A stretch of 6,714 nt of DNA from the NCBI GenBank assembly GCA_010027395.1, contig RGVD01000143.1, positions 1 to 6,714 on the forward strand, in the 5' to 3' direction. The first letter of the stretch is position 1, and each line of letters starts with the position of its first letter. The translations under genes and the position numbers were made by a program. Below, one piece after another: positions 1-6,414 of this stretch. Under the pieces are notes generated by a model. The model made no database searches, was not told where the DNA came from, and saw nothing but the letters and a program-made list of their open reading frames with translations. Source of the DNA: Bacteroidota bacterium. Lineage in GTDB: Bacteria > Bacteroidota > Bacteroidia > UKL13-3.

Positions 1-408
1 CTTGAAAAAGTAGCGATGGTTCGTGGTGTCGAGTTCATCAACGACTCAAAAGCAACCAATGTAAACTCTGCATGGTATGCATTAGAAAGTATGGACAAAC
101 CTGTTGTTTGGGTTGCTGGCGGCACCGACAAAGGGAATGACTATACTATGCTAAAAGAACTTGTTAAAGACAAGGTACGTATTATCGTTTGTATGGGATT
201 AGACAATCATAAAATACACGAAGCTTTTGGTAAAGATGTAGATATGATACTAAATACAACAAGCGCTCAAGAAGCGGTTCACGTAGCATTCAAACTAGCT
301 AAACAAGGAGAGGCAGTATTGTTATCACCTGCTTGTGCAAGTTTTGATTTGTTTAAAAACTACGAAGACAGAGGCAGACAGTTTAAAGCTGCGGTACGTA
401 ATTTATAA
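1..408 (+). CDS. murD: UDP-N-acetylmuramoylalanine--D-glutamate ligase MurD, 3' part
   Basis: The window opens inside this gene; the frame is open from base 1 and ends at TAA 406-408, so 135 C-terminal residues are visible. MurD is the cytoplasmic ATP-dependent ligase that adds D-glutamate to UDP-MurNAc-L-Ala. The visible part is the end of the central domain and the C-terminal Mur ligase domain. It shows the family signature FINDSKATNVNSAWYAL (about nt 34-84), with the Lys and Thr of NDSKATN matching substrate-site residues of E. coli MurD. It also shows GGTDKGNDY (about nt 118-144) and LSPACASFDLFKNYEDRG (nt 322-375), which carries the Ser and Phe contacts to the D-Glu end of the product. 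The C-terminus looks complete and normal. murD directly before ftsW is the usual dcw order. The identification is secure; only the 5' end is missing, and that is because of the window edge. Confidence 0.97.
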   Translation, partial: LEKVAMVRGVEFINDSKATNVNSAWYALESMDKPVVWVAGGTDKGNDYTMLKELVKDKVRIIVCMGLDNHKIHEAFGKDVDMILNTTSAQEAVHVAFKLAKQGEAVLLSPACASFDLFKNYEDRGRQFKAAVRNL

Positions 409-429
409 TTAGAAATATATAATACTGAA

Positions 430-505
430 TTTGCCGATGTTGGCGTCCCCGCCAAACATTCACTATACAGGAAATCTTGCAGGCGAGGACGCCTGCAAGG
501 GCAAA
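430..505. repeat. REP/BIME-like double-hairpin element in the murD-ftsW gap
   Basis: This is a GC-rich 76-bp island in AT-rich intergenic DNA. Hairpin 1 pairs TTGGCG (440-445) with CGCCAA (450-455) around the loop TCCC. Hairpin 2 pairs CTTGCAGGCG (476-485) with CGCCTGCAAG (490-499), a perfect 10-bp stem around the loop AGGA. GGCGTCC (442-448) and GGACGCC (487-493) are reverse complements, so the two hairpins are related units in opposite orientation, the layout of a BIME (paired REP sequences). The ends TTTGCC (430-435) and GGCAAA (500-505) form a further 6-bp inverted repeat. No target-site duplication is visible. REP elements are generally thought to be spread in trans by single-stranded-DNA (Y1) transposases; none is encoded here. 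The structure is directly visible; membership of a dispersed family is inferred. Confidence 0.7.
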
Positions 506-554
506 ATCATCAAGCGAAAATGAAATGAATTAAGGTTAGAGGTGAAATTGCATT

Positions 555-589
555 CAATTCTTATTTCTTAATTCCTAATTCTTAATTAA
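555..589 (+). repeat. Degenerate 7-bp tandem repeat (TAATTCT)5 abutting the ftsW start
   Basis: Read in steps of seven from 555, the sequence is CAATTCT, TATTTCT, TAATTCC, TAATTCT, TAATTAA. Each unit is within two bases of TAATTCT. One base (T590) separates the array from the ftsW ATG at 591, so the repeat makes up the whole leader where a ribosome binding site would lie. No Shine-Dalgarno-like purine run is present, which is normal for Bacteroidota; the AT-rich array probably keeps the start region unpaired. The units are too diverged to suggest ongoing slippage in this strain. Confidence 0.6.
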
Positions 590-590
590 T

Positions 591-1805
591 ATGAACCAAT
601 TTTGGAATAACATAAAACCTCGTGGGGACCAATTGATGTGGCTAATTATTTTAGCCTTGTCGGTTTGGGGTCTGCTTGCTGTGTATAGCTCTACAAGCGG
701 TTTAGCCTACAAAAAATCAGGAGGCAACACAGAGTCTTATTTATTCACACAGTGCTTTTACCTCATTATGGGTTTTGGCATTATGTTGACCGTTCATTCC
801 TTTCATTATCGTAATTTCATGGCTCTTTCAAGGTTTCTCTTGTACGTGTCCTATGCACTTTTAATGTATACTTTGATTTTTGGCGTTGAGATAAATGGCG
901 CTAGAAGATGGATTGGACTAATGGGCTTTACTGTACAATCCTCCGATTTTGCCAAGGTGGCCATCATTTTATATGTAACTCGTACACTAGCAAAAAAACA
1001 AGATGAAATCAAAGACTTAAAAAAAGGATTCTTGCCAATACTCATCCATGTTTCATTAACCTGTGCGTTAATAGCCCCTGAGAATTTTTCAACGGCAGCA
1101 GTGCTATTTTCAACTTGCTTATTGGTTATGTTTATTGGCAGAGTAAGCTTAAAGCATCTAGGCATTTTAACTTTGGTATTGGGTGTAATGCTCAGTATAA
1201 TGGTTCTGGTGGTAATGAATACCCCAGAAAAATACTTGCAACATGTAGCAAGGTTTTTAACGTGGAAACATCGAATTGAAAACTTTAGCAAACCACCACA
1301 AAACGACCCTGATGTAACCTACCAAAATGATCATGCAAAAATAGCAATAGCCTCTGGTGGTATTTTCGGTAAACTTCCAGGAAATAGCACTGAAAGAAAT
1401 TTCCTTCCCGAAGCATATTCAGATTTCATCTATGCCATTATAGCAGAAGAATATGGTTTTATCGGAGCAATCATTTTGTTAATGCTTTATTTATTTTTCT
1501 TATACCGAGCCATGCGTATCATTCTTAAGTCACCACAAGCATTTGGGGCACTGATAGCGGTGGGTTTGAGCTTTGCCTTGGTATTACAAGCATTGATTAA
1601 TATGGCAGTAGCGGTAAATCTATTTCCTGTAACTGGTCTAACCTTGCCTTTGGTGAGTAAGGGTGGAACATCTATTTTCTTTACAAGTTTGGCATTTGGA
1701 GTTATCATGAGTGTAAGCCGACATATAGAAGAAGGTGAAGAAAGCTTAGAAATCAAAGAAGAGGTAAAAAGCAATAAAATAAACGAATTATCTGAAATTG
1801 TATAA
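591..1805 (+). CDS. ftsW: Septal peptidoglycan polymerase FtsW (SEDS family)
   Basis: The 404-residue protein is an integral inner-membrane SEDS glycosyltransferase that polymerises lipid II at the division site, normally with a class B PBP (FtsI) as partner. It has about ten hydrophobic segments, the first at roughly residues 15-32 (LMWLIILALSVWGLLAVYSS). Family marks include NGARRW at 102-107; LPEAYSDFIYAIIAEE around 271-286, with D278 matching the catalytic Asp of SEDS enzymes; and the late loop VNLFPVTGLTLPLVSKGGTS, K357 standing where many homologues have Tyr or Met. An acidic, charged cytoplasmic tail follows. The sister protein RodA is the main alternative, but the position between murD and murG and the NGA(R/S)RW and SDF wording favour FtsW. 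The ATG at 591 gives a normal N-terminus and is preceded only by AT-rich repeat. It ends 32 bp before murG, so the two are probably co-transcribed. Confidence 0.96.
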   Translation: MNQFWNNIKPRGDQLMWLIILALSVWGLLAVYSSTSGLAYKKSGGNTESYLFTQCFYLIMGFGIMLTVHSFHYRNFMALSRFLLYVSYALLMYTLIFGVEINGARRWIGLMGFTVQSSDFAKVAIILYVTRTLAKKQDEIKDLKKGFLPILIHVSLTCALIAPENFSTAAVLFSTCLLVMFIGRVSLKHLGILTLVLGVMLSIMVLVVMNTPEKYLQHVARFLTWKHRIENFSKPPQNDPDVTYQNDHAKIAIASGGIFGKLPGNSTERNFLPEAYSDFIYAIIAEEYGFIGAIILLMLYLFFLYRAMRIILKSPQAFGALIAVGLSFALVLQALINMAVAVNLFPVTGLTLPLVSKGGTSIFFTSLAFGVIMSVSRHIEEGEESLEIKEEVKSNKINELSEIV

Positions 1806-1837
1806 CAATAGGTTTGCAAGTAAAAGCTATTAGTAAA

Positions 1838-2932
1838 ATGAAAAAGCTAAAAGTAGTAATAAGTGGTGGTGGAACTGGAGGTCATATCTATCCTGCCATT
1901 GCGGTTGCCCAAGCACTACAAAAAAGACTAAACAACCAAGTTGAGTTTCTATTTGTGGGTGCGAGCGATAGAATGGAAATGGAGAAAGTGCCCAAAGCAG
2001 GTTATCCCATTGTAGGCTTATGGATAAGCGGATTACAAAGAAGTTTATCTACTAAAAACTTACTATTCCCCTTCAAAGTAATAAGTAGCGTTTTTAAATC
2101 ATTGGGCATTTTAAAAAGCTTCAAACCTGATGTGGCCATTGGGTTTGGAGGCTATGCAAGTGGAGCCATGCTTTACGCATCAACCAAGAAAAAAATCCCT
2201 TCCTTGATACATGAACAAAATTCTTATGCTGGTATCACTAATAAAATATTAAAAGATCGAGTTAATAAAATATGTGTTGCTTATGATGGCATGGAAAGAT
2301 TTTTCCCAGCAAGCAAAATCATAAAAACAGGCAATCCAATAAGGCAAGACTTGCTCGATATTTCGGGCAAAAGAGTGGAGGCCCTTTCGTTTTTCAAATT
2401 GGATGCAAGCAAAAAAACCATATTAATTATTGGTGGAAGCCTTGGCGCAAGAACCATCAACGAAAGCATTTTCGAAGGAATTGATAAACTAAAAGAAGCA
2501 AACGTGAATGTGATTTGGCAAACTGGTAAGAATTTTTCAAAAGCTGAATCAGTTCAACATTCAACATTTAAAATTCAACAATTCATTTATGAAATGGATT
2601 TGGCTTATGCAGCTGCGGATGTAGTAATTTCAAGGGCTGGGGCTTTATCTATTGCAGAGTTGGCACAAGTGAAGAAGCCAGTTATATTGGTACCATCACC
2701 TAATGTATCAGAAGACCATCAAACCAAAAATGCCATGGCCTTGGTAGATAAACAAGCTGCGATTTTGGTAAAAGATATAGATGCAAAAAGTAAGTTAATT
2801 GATGAATTGCTAGCTTTAATTAAAGATGAGCAAAAGCAAAATGAACTGATGAATAACATCAGTCGTTTTGCTATACCCGATGCAGCAGAAAGGATTGTAG
2901 ATGAGGTTTTGGCTATATGTGCACATAGGTAA
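1838..2932 (+). CDS. murG: UDP-GlcNAc:lipid I N-acetylglucosaminyltransferase MurG
   Basis: This 364-residue GT28-family enzyme transfers GlcNAc from UDP-GlcNAc to lipid I on the cytoplasmic membrane face, making lipid II for FtsW. The N-terminal lipid-I domain has the glycine-rich loop GGGTGGHIYPAIA (10-22), IGFGGYASG and HEQNS from H125. The C-terminal UDP-GlcNAc domain has GGSLGAR (199-205), SRAGALSIAEL from S265 with E274 in the ribose-binding position, and VPSPNVSEDHQTKNA with Q295 near the sugar. I chose ATG 1838 because MKKLKVVISGGGTGGH is the normal MurG N-terminus; an in-frame TTG at 1814 would add eight residues with no family support. No clear Shine-Dalgarno is seen. The last codons (VLAICAHR) fall in phase with the 8-bp tandem repeat that follows, so the extreme C-terminus may have been remodelled by repeat growth. 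Confidence 0.97.
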   Translation: MKKLKVVISGGGTGGHIYPAIAVAQALQKRLNNQVEFLFVGASDRMEMEKVPKAGYPIVGLWISGLQRSLSTKNLLFPFKVISSVFKSLGILKSFKPDVAIGFGGYASGAMLYASTKKKIPSLIHEQNSYAGITNKILKDRVNKICVAYDGMERFFPASKIIKTGNPIRQDLLDISGKRVEALSFFKLDASKKTILIIGGSLGARTINESIFEGIDKLKEANVNVIWQTGKNFSKAESVQHSTFKIQQFIYEMDLAYAAADVVISRAGALSIAELAQVKKPVILVPSPNVSEDHQTKNAMALVDKQAAILVKDIDAKSKLIDELLALIKDEQKQNELMNNISRFAIPDAAERIVDEVLAICAHR

Positions 2933-2972
2933 ATGTGCAGATGTGGGAATGTGAAAATGTGAGAGTGTTAAA
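2917..2972 (+). repeat. Degenerate 8-bp tandem repeat (ATGTGNNN) overlapping the murG stop
   Basis: ATGTG occurs at 2933, 2941, 2949 and 2957, exactly 8 bp apart, giving ATGTGCAG, ATGTGGGA, ATGTGAAA and ATGTGAGA. A weaker fifth unit, GTGTTAAA, starts at 2965. Going backwards in the same phase, ATGTGCAC lies at 2917 and a decayed ATAGGTAA at 2925, so the array seems to start inside murG and to contain its TAA (2930-2932). TATGTGCACATA (2916-2927) is a perfect 12-bp palindrome at the edge. The core of four units is clear; the extension into murG is weaker. No function is evident. Confidence 0.65.
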
Positions 2973-2979
2973 CTAGGCG

Positions 2980-3022
2980 TCATTCTGAGCGGAATCGAAG
3001 AATAAGCGGAGTCGAAGAATGA
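2980..3022. repeat. Dispersed-type repeat with 17-bp internal duplication, murG-murC gap
   Basis: AGCGGAATCGAAGAAT (2988-3003) and AGCGGAGTCGAAGAAT (3005-3020) differ at one base and lie 17 bp apart. The block is flanked by the inverted pair TCATTCT (2980-2986) and AGAATGA (3016-3022), so it can fold as one weak long-range stem. From memory, TCATTCTGAGCGGAGTCGAAGAATG-like sequences are common dispersed extragenic repeats in this phylum. It begins 47 bp after murG and ends 21 bp before the murC ATG. There is no T-run, so it is not an ordinary intrinsic terminator. Confidence 0.6.
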
Positions 3023-3043
3023 TTAGGAAATAAATAAATTGAA

Positions 3044-4498
3044 ATGGATTTTAAAAATATAAAATACGCGTATTTCCTTGGTATTGGGGGCATTGGAATG
3101 AGTGCCATAGCTCGCTATTTCAATCACCTTGATATAAAAGTGATGGGCTACGATAAAACAGAAACCAATCTTACCAAACAATTGGTGGCAGAGGGAATAG
3201 CAATACATTACGAAGATTTGGCGGATAAAGTCTCTATCAACCATCAACTATCAACCGACAACTGTTTGGTAGTATTAACCCCAGCCATACCGGTCAATCA
3301 CCAAGAGTGGGCTTGGTTTAAAAACAATGGATTCAATATCTTAAAACGTTCGCAAGTATTAGGACTGATAAGCGAACAAAGTAAAACAGTAGGTGTAGCT
3401 GGTACACATGGAAAAACAACCACCTCTACCCTATTGGCTCATATACTGAAACAAAGTCATGTAGATTGCAATGCATTCCTAGGTGGTATTTCAAGCAATT
3501 ACAATACAAATTTGCTTTTGAATGAAAAGTCCTCAGAGAATATTGAACAATCCGCAATGGTTGTAGAGGCAGATGAATTTGATCGTTCCTTCTTAACGCT
3601 GCATCCATTTATTTCTATCATCACCTCAACGGATGCAGACCATTTGGATATTTATGGGGAACATGAAGAACTAAAAAAATCATTTCTAGATTATGCTAAC
3701 AGATTGGTAGAAGGTGGCACCCTAATTATCAAAAAGGAATTGGATTTAGTAGGAGCGAATAACTTTTCGCCTACATACAATGCTGTAAGGGCTAATCAAC
3801 ATTCGCCCTTGATGGAAAAAGCGAATATTGATTCGCCACTACTCACATATTCGATAAAAACAAAAGCAGATGCTTATGCATCAAACATCCAAATCATAAA
3901 AGGCAATTATCATTTTGATTTGCATTTTAAAGGTCATACCTTAGCTAATTTACAATTAGGAATTCCAGGTTTGCACAATGTAGAAAATGCTGTGGCTGCC
4001 TCGGCAGCTTGTTTGCTTTTAGGTGTAACTGAAGATGAACTTCGTGCTGCATTGCTTGGATTTAAAGGTGTTAAGCGCAGGTTTGAATATATTATCAAAT
4101 CAGACAATCAAATATTTATAGATGATTATGCCCATCACCCAGAAGAGTTAAGAGCCATCATTTCATCAGTTAAAAATATGTATCCTGATGAAAAGGTTTG
4201 TGTTGCTTTTCAACCACATCTTTTCACCCGCACCCGCGACTTTGTAGATGGTTTTGCAGAATGCCTTTCTATAGCCGATGAGGTGTATTTATTAGACATT
4301 TACCCAGCCAGAGAACTACCCATAGAAGGTGTAACATCTAAGATTATTTACGACAAGATAACAAGCAAAAAACATTTAGTTGGCAGACAAGAGCTTTTGG
4401 ATATGATAGGACAATCAAAACCAAAGGTGTTCTGTACTTTGGGAGCTGGTGACATTGATTTATTAATACTACCCATCAAGAATATTTTATCTAAATAA
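3044..4498 (+). CDS. murC: UDP-N-acetylmuramate--L-alanine ligase MurC
   Basis: This 484-residue cytoplasmic ATP-dependent ligase adds L-alanine to UDP-MurNAc, the first step of stem-peptide synthesis. Domain 1 has the Rossmann-type FLGIGGIGMSAIAR (11-24) for UDP-MurNAc. Domain 2 has the ATP P-loop GTHGKTTT (120-127, K124), EADEFDRS (E175 on) and DADHLD (197-202, with the metal/carbamate-region H200), then HNVENAVAA and GVKRRFEYI. Domain 3 has DDYAHHPEE (360-368), FQPHLFTRTRDF and LLDIYPARELPIEGVTS. The set distinguishes MurC from MurD, MurE, MurF and Mpl. Residues about 236-265 look like an extra loop built of three ANxxSP units (see the separate repeat). The catalytic motifs lie outside it, so the enzyme should be active. 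The ATG at 3044 puts the glycine motif at the expected distance. Its TAA touches the ftsQ ATG. Confidence 0.97.
   Translation: MDFKNIKYAYFLGIGGIGMSAIARYFNHLDIKVMGYDKTETNLTKQLVAEGIAIHYEDLADKVSINHQLSTDNCLVVLTPAIPVNHQEWAWFKNNGFNILKRSQVLGLISEQSKTVGVAGTHGKTTTSTLLAHILKQSHVDCNAFLGGISSNYNTNLLLNEKSSENIEQSAMVVEADEFDRSFLTLHPFISIITSTDADHLDIYGEHEELKKSFLDYANRLVEGGTLIIKKELDLVGANNFSPTYNAVRANQHSPLMEKANIDSPLLTYSIKTKADAYASNIQIIKGNYHFDLHFKGHTLANLQLGIPGLHNVENAVAASAACLLLGVTEDELRAALLGFKGVKRRFEYIIKSDNQIFIDDYAHHPEELRAIISSVKNMYPDEKVCVAFQPHLFTRTRDFVDGFAECLSIADEVYLLDIYPARELPIEGVTSKIIYDKITSKKHLVGRQELLDMIGQSKPKVFCTLGAGDIDLLILPIKNILSK
3755..3836. repeat. Three in-frame hairpin palindromes (GCGAAT-N4-ATTCGC) inside murC
   Basis: Units lie at 3755-3770 (GCGAAT aact TTTCGC), 3791-3806 (GCTAAT caac ATTCGC) and 3821-3836 (GCGAAT attg ATTCGC). 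The third is a perfect 6-bp stem with a 4-nt loop; the others have one mismatch each. All three are in the same codon phase, and each is followed by C plus one base, coding ANNFSP (238-243), ANQHSP (250-255) and ANIDSP (260-265). Starts are 36 and 30 bp apart, both multiples of three. The loops differ freely while the stems are kept. That pattern fits a short palindromic element better than a protein-level repeat, though origin is inference. They lie between the motif-2 core and the LTYSI strand of the central domain. Confidence 0.65.
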
Positions 4499-5290
4499 AT
4501 GAAAATATTTAATGATAAAACCCTACGCATCATAAAGAAAATCGGAATACTATTATTCTGGTGTGTCATACTATGTGGTGTGTTGGTATCATTAATCTAT
4601 GTCAATCGAAATTTAGACGCCAAAGAAATAGAAAAGGTTAACATCAAAATCCTTCCAGAAAATGTGCAATTCTTCAATAGGCAAAAAGTACTTGAAGAGA
4701 TTAGGAAAACAGGATTGAGCAGAAACATTGTTGGCAGCACCGCGGACGAAATAAATGCTGACAATATGGAGCTAAAACTGCTCAGCAACCGATACATCCG
4801 AAATGCCAAAGTGTATCATGATATGAAGGGCAACCTGAACATAAAAATCGAACAAAGGGAGCCACTATTAAGGGTTTACAGGTTCGACAACAGTTCATTT
4901 TATATAGACAAAACTGGCATTAAAGTACCTCTTTCCATGCAATTTACAAGTAGGGTTTTGGTGGCTAATGGCAATATTTTCGAGAGGTACAAAAACCACG
5001 ATAGCGTGTACTCATATATAGGACACCAATTGTACAAAATTGCTTCATATGTTGATAAACACGAATTCTGGAAAGCACAAATAGAGCAGATATTTGTAAC
5101 AAGGGATAATGAGTTTATACTGATACCAAAAGTAGGTAATCACATCATCCTTTTTGGAAATGCTGATGAGGTGGATGAGAAGTTTGAAAAATTGTTCGTT
5201 TTCTACAAAGAAGGCTTAAACAGAGTAGGTTGGAACAAATATTCGAGCATCAACATCAAGTACAAAGGACAAGTAATTTGTAAGAAATAA
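4499..5290 (+). CDS. ftsQ: Cell division protein FtsQ
   Basis: This 263-residue bitopic membrane protein is the divisome scaffold that, in well-studied bacteria, recruits FtsL/FtsB and links early FtsZ/FtsA assembly to the septal synthases. It has a short basic cytoplasmic N-terminus (MKIFNDKTLRIIKK), one transmembrane helix at about 16-35 (GILLFWCVILCGVLVSLIYV) and a periplasmic remainder. The start of the latter looks like the POTRA/FtsQ region: KVNIKILPENVQFFNRQKVLEEI from residue 46, then NRYIRNAKVY and LNIKIEQREPLLRVY. The C-terminus INIKYKGQVICKK is typical of Bacteroidota FtsQ, which is divergent from the E. coli protein. The ATG (4499) follows the murC TAA (4496-4498) with no spacer, so translational coupling is likely. 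The call relies on topology, closing motif and position; sequence conservation is low, as is normal for FtsQ. Confidence 0.92.
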   Translation: MKIFNDKTLRIIKKIGILLFWCVILCGVLVSLIYVNRNLDAKEIEKVNIKILPENVQFFNRQKVLEEIRKTGLSRNIVGSTADEINADNMELKLLSNRYIRNAKVYHDMKGNLNIKIEQREPLLRVYRFDNSSFYIDKTGIKVPLSMQFTSRVLVANGNIFERYKNHDSVYSYIGHQLYKIASYVDKHEFWKAQIEQIFVTRDNEFILIPKVGNHIILFGNADEVDEKFEKLFVFYKEGLNRVGWNKYSSINIKYKGQVICKK

Positions 5291-5301
5291 ATTATAAAAA
5301 A

Positions 5302-6414
5302 ATGCAAAAGGATGCAGTAATAGTTGGCTTAGATATCGGAACCACTAAGGTTTGCGCCATTGTTGGTAAACGTAACGAGTTTGGCAAAATAGAAGTGTTG
5401 GGCATGGGCAAAGCTGAAAGCTTAGGCGTGATTAGAGGTGAGGTGCGCAACATCGACAAAACTGTAAAATCAATAAACGAGGCCATTGAGAGAGCAAAAC
5501 AATCAATGGAGAAAACGAATAATATCCGTTTGGAAATTGCTAGCGTGCATGTGGGTATTGCTGGTCAACATATCAAAAGCCTTCAACACCGCAACAGCGT
5601 AAGCCGCCCAAACAATGATGATGAAATTAGTTATAGTGATGTAGATAGACTTATTGAAGATACTTTTAAATTGGCTTTGCCTCCGGGTGATAAGATTATT
5701 CATGTTTTACCACAAGAGTATTCAGTGGATGATTTTGCAGATGTTATTGATCCAGTGGGCATGGCAGGTGTAAGACTTTCATGTAACTTCCATATCATCA
5801 CTGGGAATGTAGATGCCATCAAAAATATTTACAAATGCGTTGACAGAGCTGGTTTAGATGTAGCAGGTTTGATTTTAGAACCGCTTTCATCGGCAGATGC
5901 TGTAATTACTACAGAAGAAATGGAAGCGGGTGTTTGCTTAGTGGATATTGGAGGCGGAACAACGGATGTGGCCATCTTCAAAAACGGTATTATCAGACAT
6001 ACAGCAGTTATTCCATTTGGAGGCAATATCATAACTGAAGATATCGTTGAAGGTTGTTCGGTATTGCGTAACCAAGCGGAGTTGCTAAAAGTAAAATTTG
6101 GTTCGGCATTGGCTGAAGAAAATAAAGAAAATGAGATTGTTTGTATCCCAGGATTTCATGGAAGACCAGCCAAAGAGGTTTCAGTAAGAAATCTTGCCAA
6201 TGTAATTCAAGCCAGGGTTGAAGAGATATTCGAAGCTGTTTTATACGAAATAAAAAGTTCAGGATTAGAGCGAAAGTTAAATGCAGGTATTGTGATCACT
6301 GGTGGAGGCTCTCAGTTGAACCACTTAGATAAATTGGTGGAATATGTAACTGGTTTCGATTCTAGAATAGGTTATGCAAACGAGCATTTAGCACAATGTA
6401 TGCCACGGGCGTAG
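5302..6414 (+). CDS. ftsA: Cell division protein FtsA, main part, prematurely terminated by a frameshift
   Basis: FtsA is the actin-fold ATPase that tethers FtsZ to the membrane. This frame gives 370 residues: phosphate-1 motif GLDIGTTKVCAIVG (9-22), the 1C/SHS2 domain roughly 80-160, phosphate-2 motif VDIGGGTTD (214-222) and adenosine motif ITGGGSQL (GGG at 334-336). It follows the family as far as RIGYANEHLA (ending nt 6393), then reads QCMPRA and stops at TAG 6412-6414. Homologues continue with about ten more residues, then a (P)MYATGxGLVLKG block and a membrane-binding helix; that block is present here in the -1 frame from 6396. As written, the product would lack the last strands of the fold and the membrane anchor. 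Family length is about 440 residues or more. ATG 5302 is preceded by ATTATAAAAAA, the A-rich leader usual in this phylum, 11 bp after ftsQ. Confidence 0.93.
   Translation: MQKDAVIVGLDIGTTKVCAIVGKRNEFGKIEVLGMGKAESLGVIRGEVRNIDKTVKSINEAIERAKQSMEKTNNIRLEIASVHVGIAGQHIKSLQHRNSVSRPNNDDEISYSDVDRLIEDTFKLALPPGDKIIHVLPQEYSVDDFADVIDPVGMAGVRLSCNFHIITGNVDAIKNIYKCVDRAGLDVAGLILEPLSSADAVITTEEMEAGVCLVDIGGGTTDVAIFKNGIIRHTAVIPFGGNIITEDIVEGCSVLRNQAELLKVKFGSALAEENKENEIVCIPGFHGRPAKEVSVRNLANVIQARVEEIFEAVLYEIKSSGLERKLNAGIVITGGGSQLNHLDKLVEYVTGFDSRIGYANEHLAQCMPRA

Noticed and set aside
476..505. Intrinsic transcription terminator after murD
   Set aside because: The 10-bp GC-rich hairpin is strong, but neither strand has a T-run after it (GGCAAAATC on the + strand), and it is part of a symmetrical two-hairpin element. 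A REP-like repeat explains it better.
409..590. A Bacteroidota-type promoter (TTTG and TAnnTTTG) upstream of ftsW
   Set aside because: No correctly spaced pair was found; TGAATTTG at 426-433 only partly resembles the -7 box and has no matching -33 element.
851..1291. A 146-codon open frame on the - strand inside ftsW
   Set aside because: It lies wholly antisense to a clear membrane protein gene, has no recognisable motif, and is typical of frames opened by AT-rich coding sequence. The other antisense frames in the window were dismissed for the same reason.
1814..1837. TTG start for murG adding eight residues
   Set aside because: The eight extra residues (MQVKAISK) have no family counterpart, and ATG 1838 gives the standard MurG N-terminus at the normal distance from the GGGTGGH loop.
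4490..4505. Missing murB or ddl between murC and ftsQ as a gene-loss event
   Set aside because: Those genes occupy this place in E. coli and other Proteobacteria; their absence between murC and ftsQ is normal in Bacteroidota.
6366..6411. Programmed -1 ribosomal frameshift in ftsA
   Set aside because: A -1 slip in 6366-6411 would join the two frames, but I see no X XXY YYZ slippery heptamer there, and the joined protein would still lack about 9 residues expected by comparison. A deletion or assembly error fits both facts.
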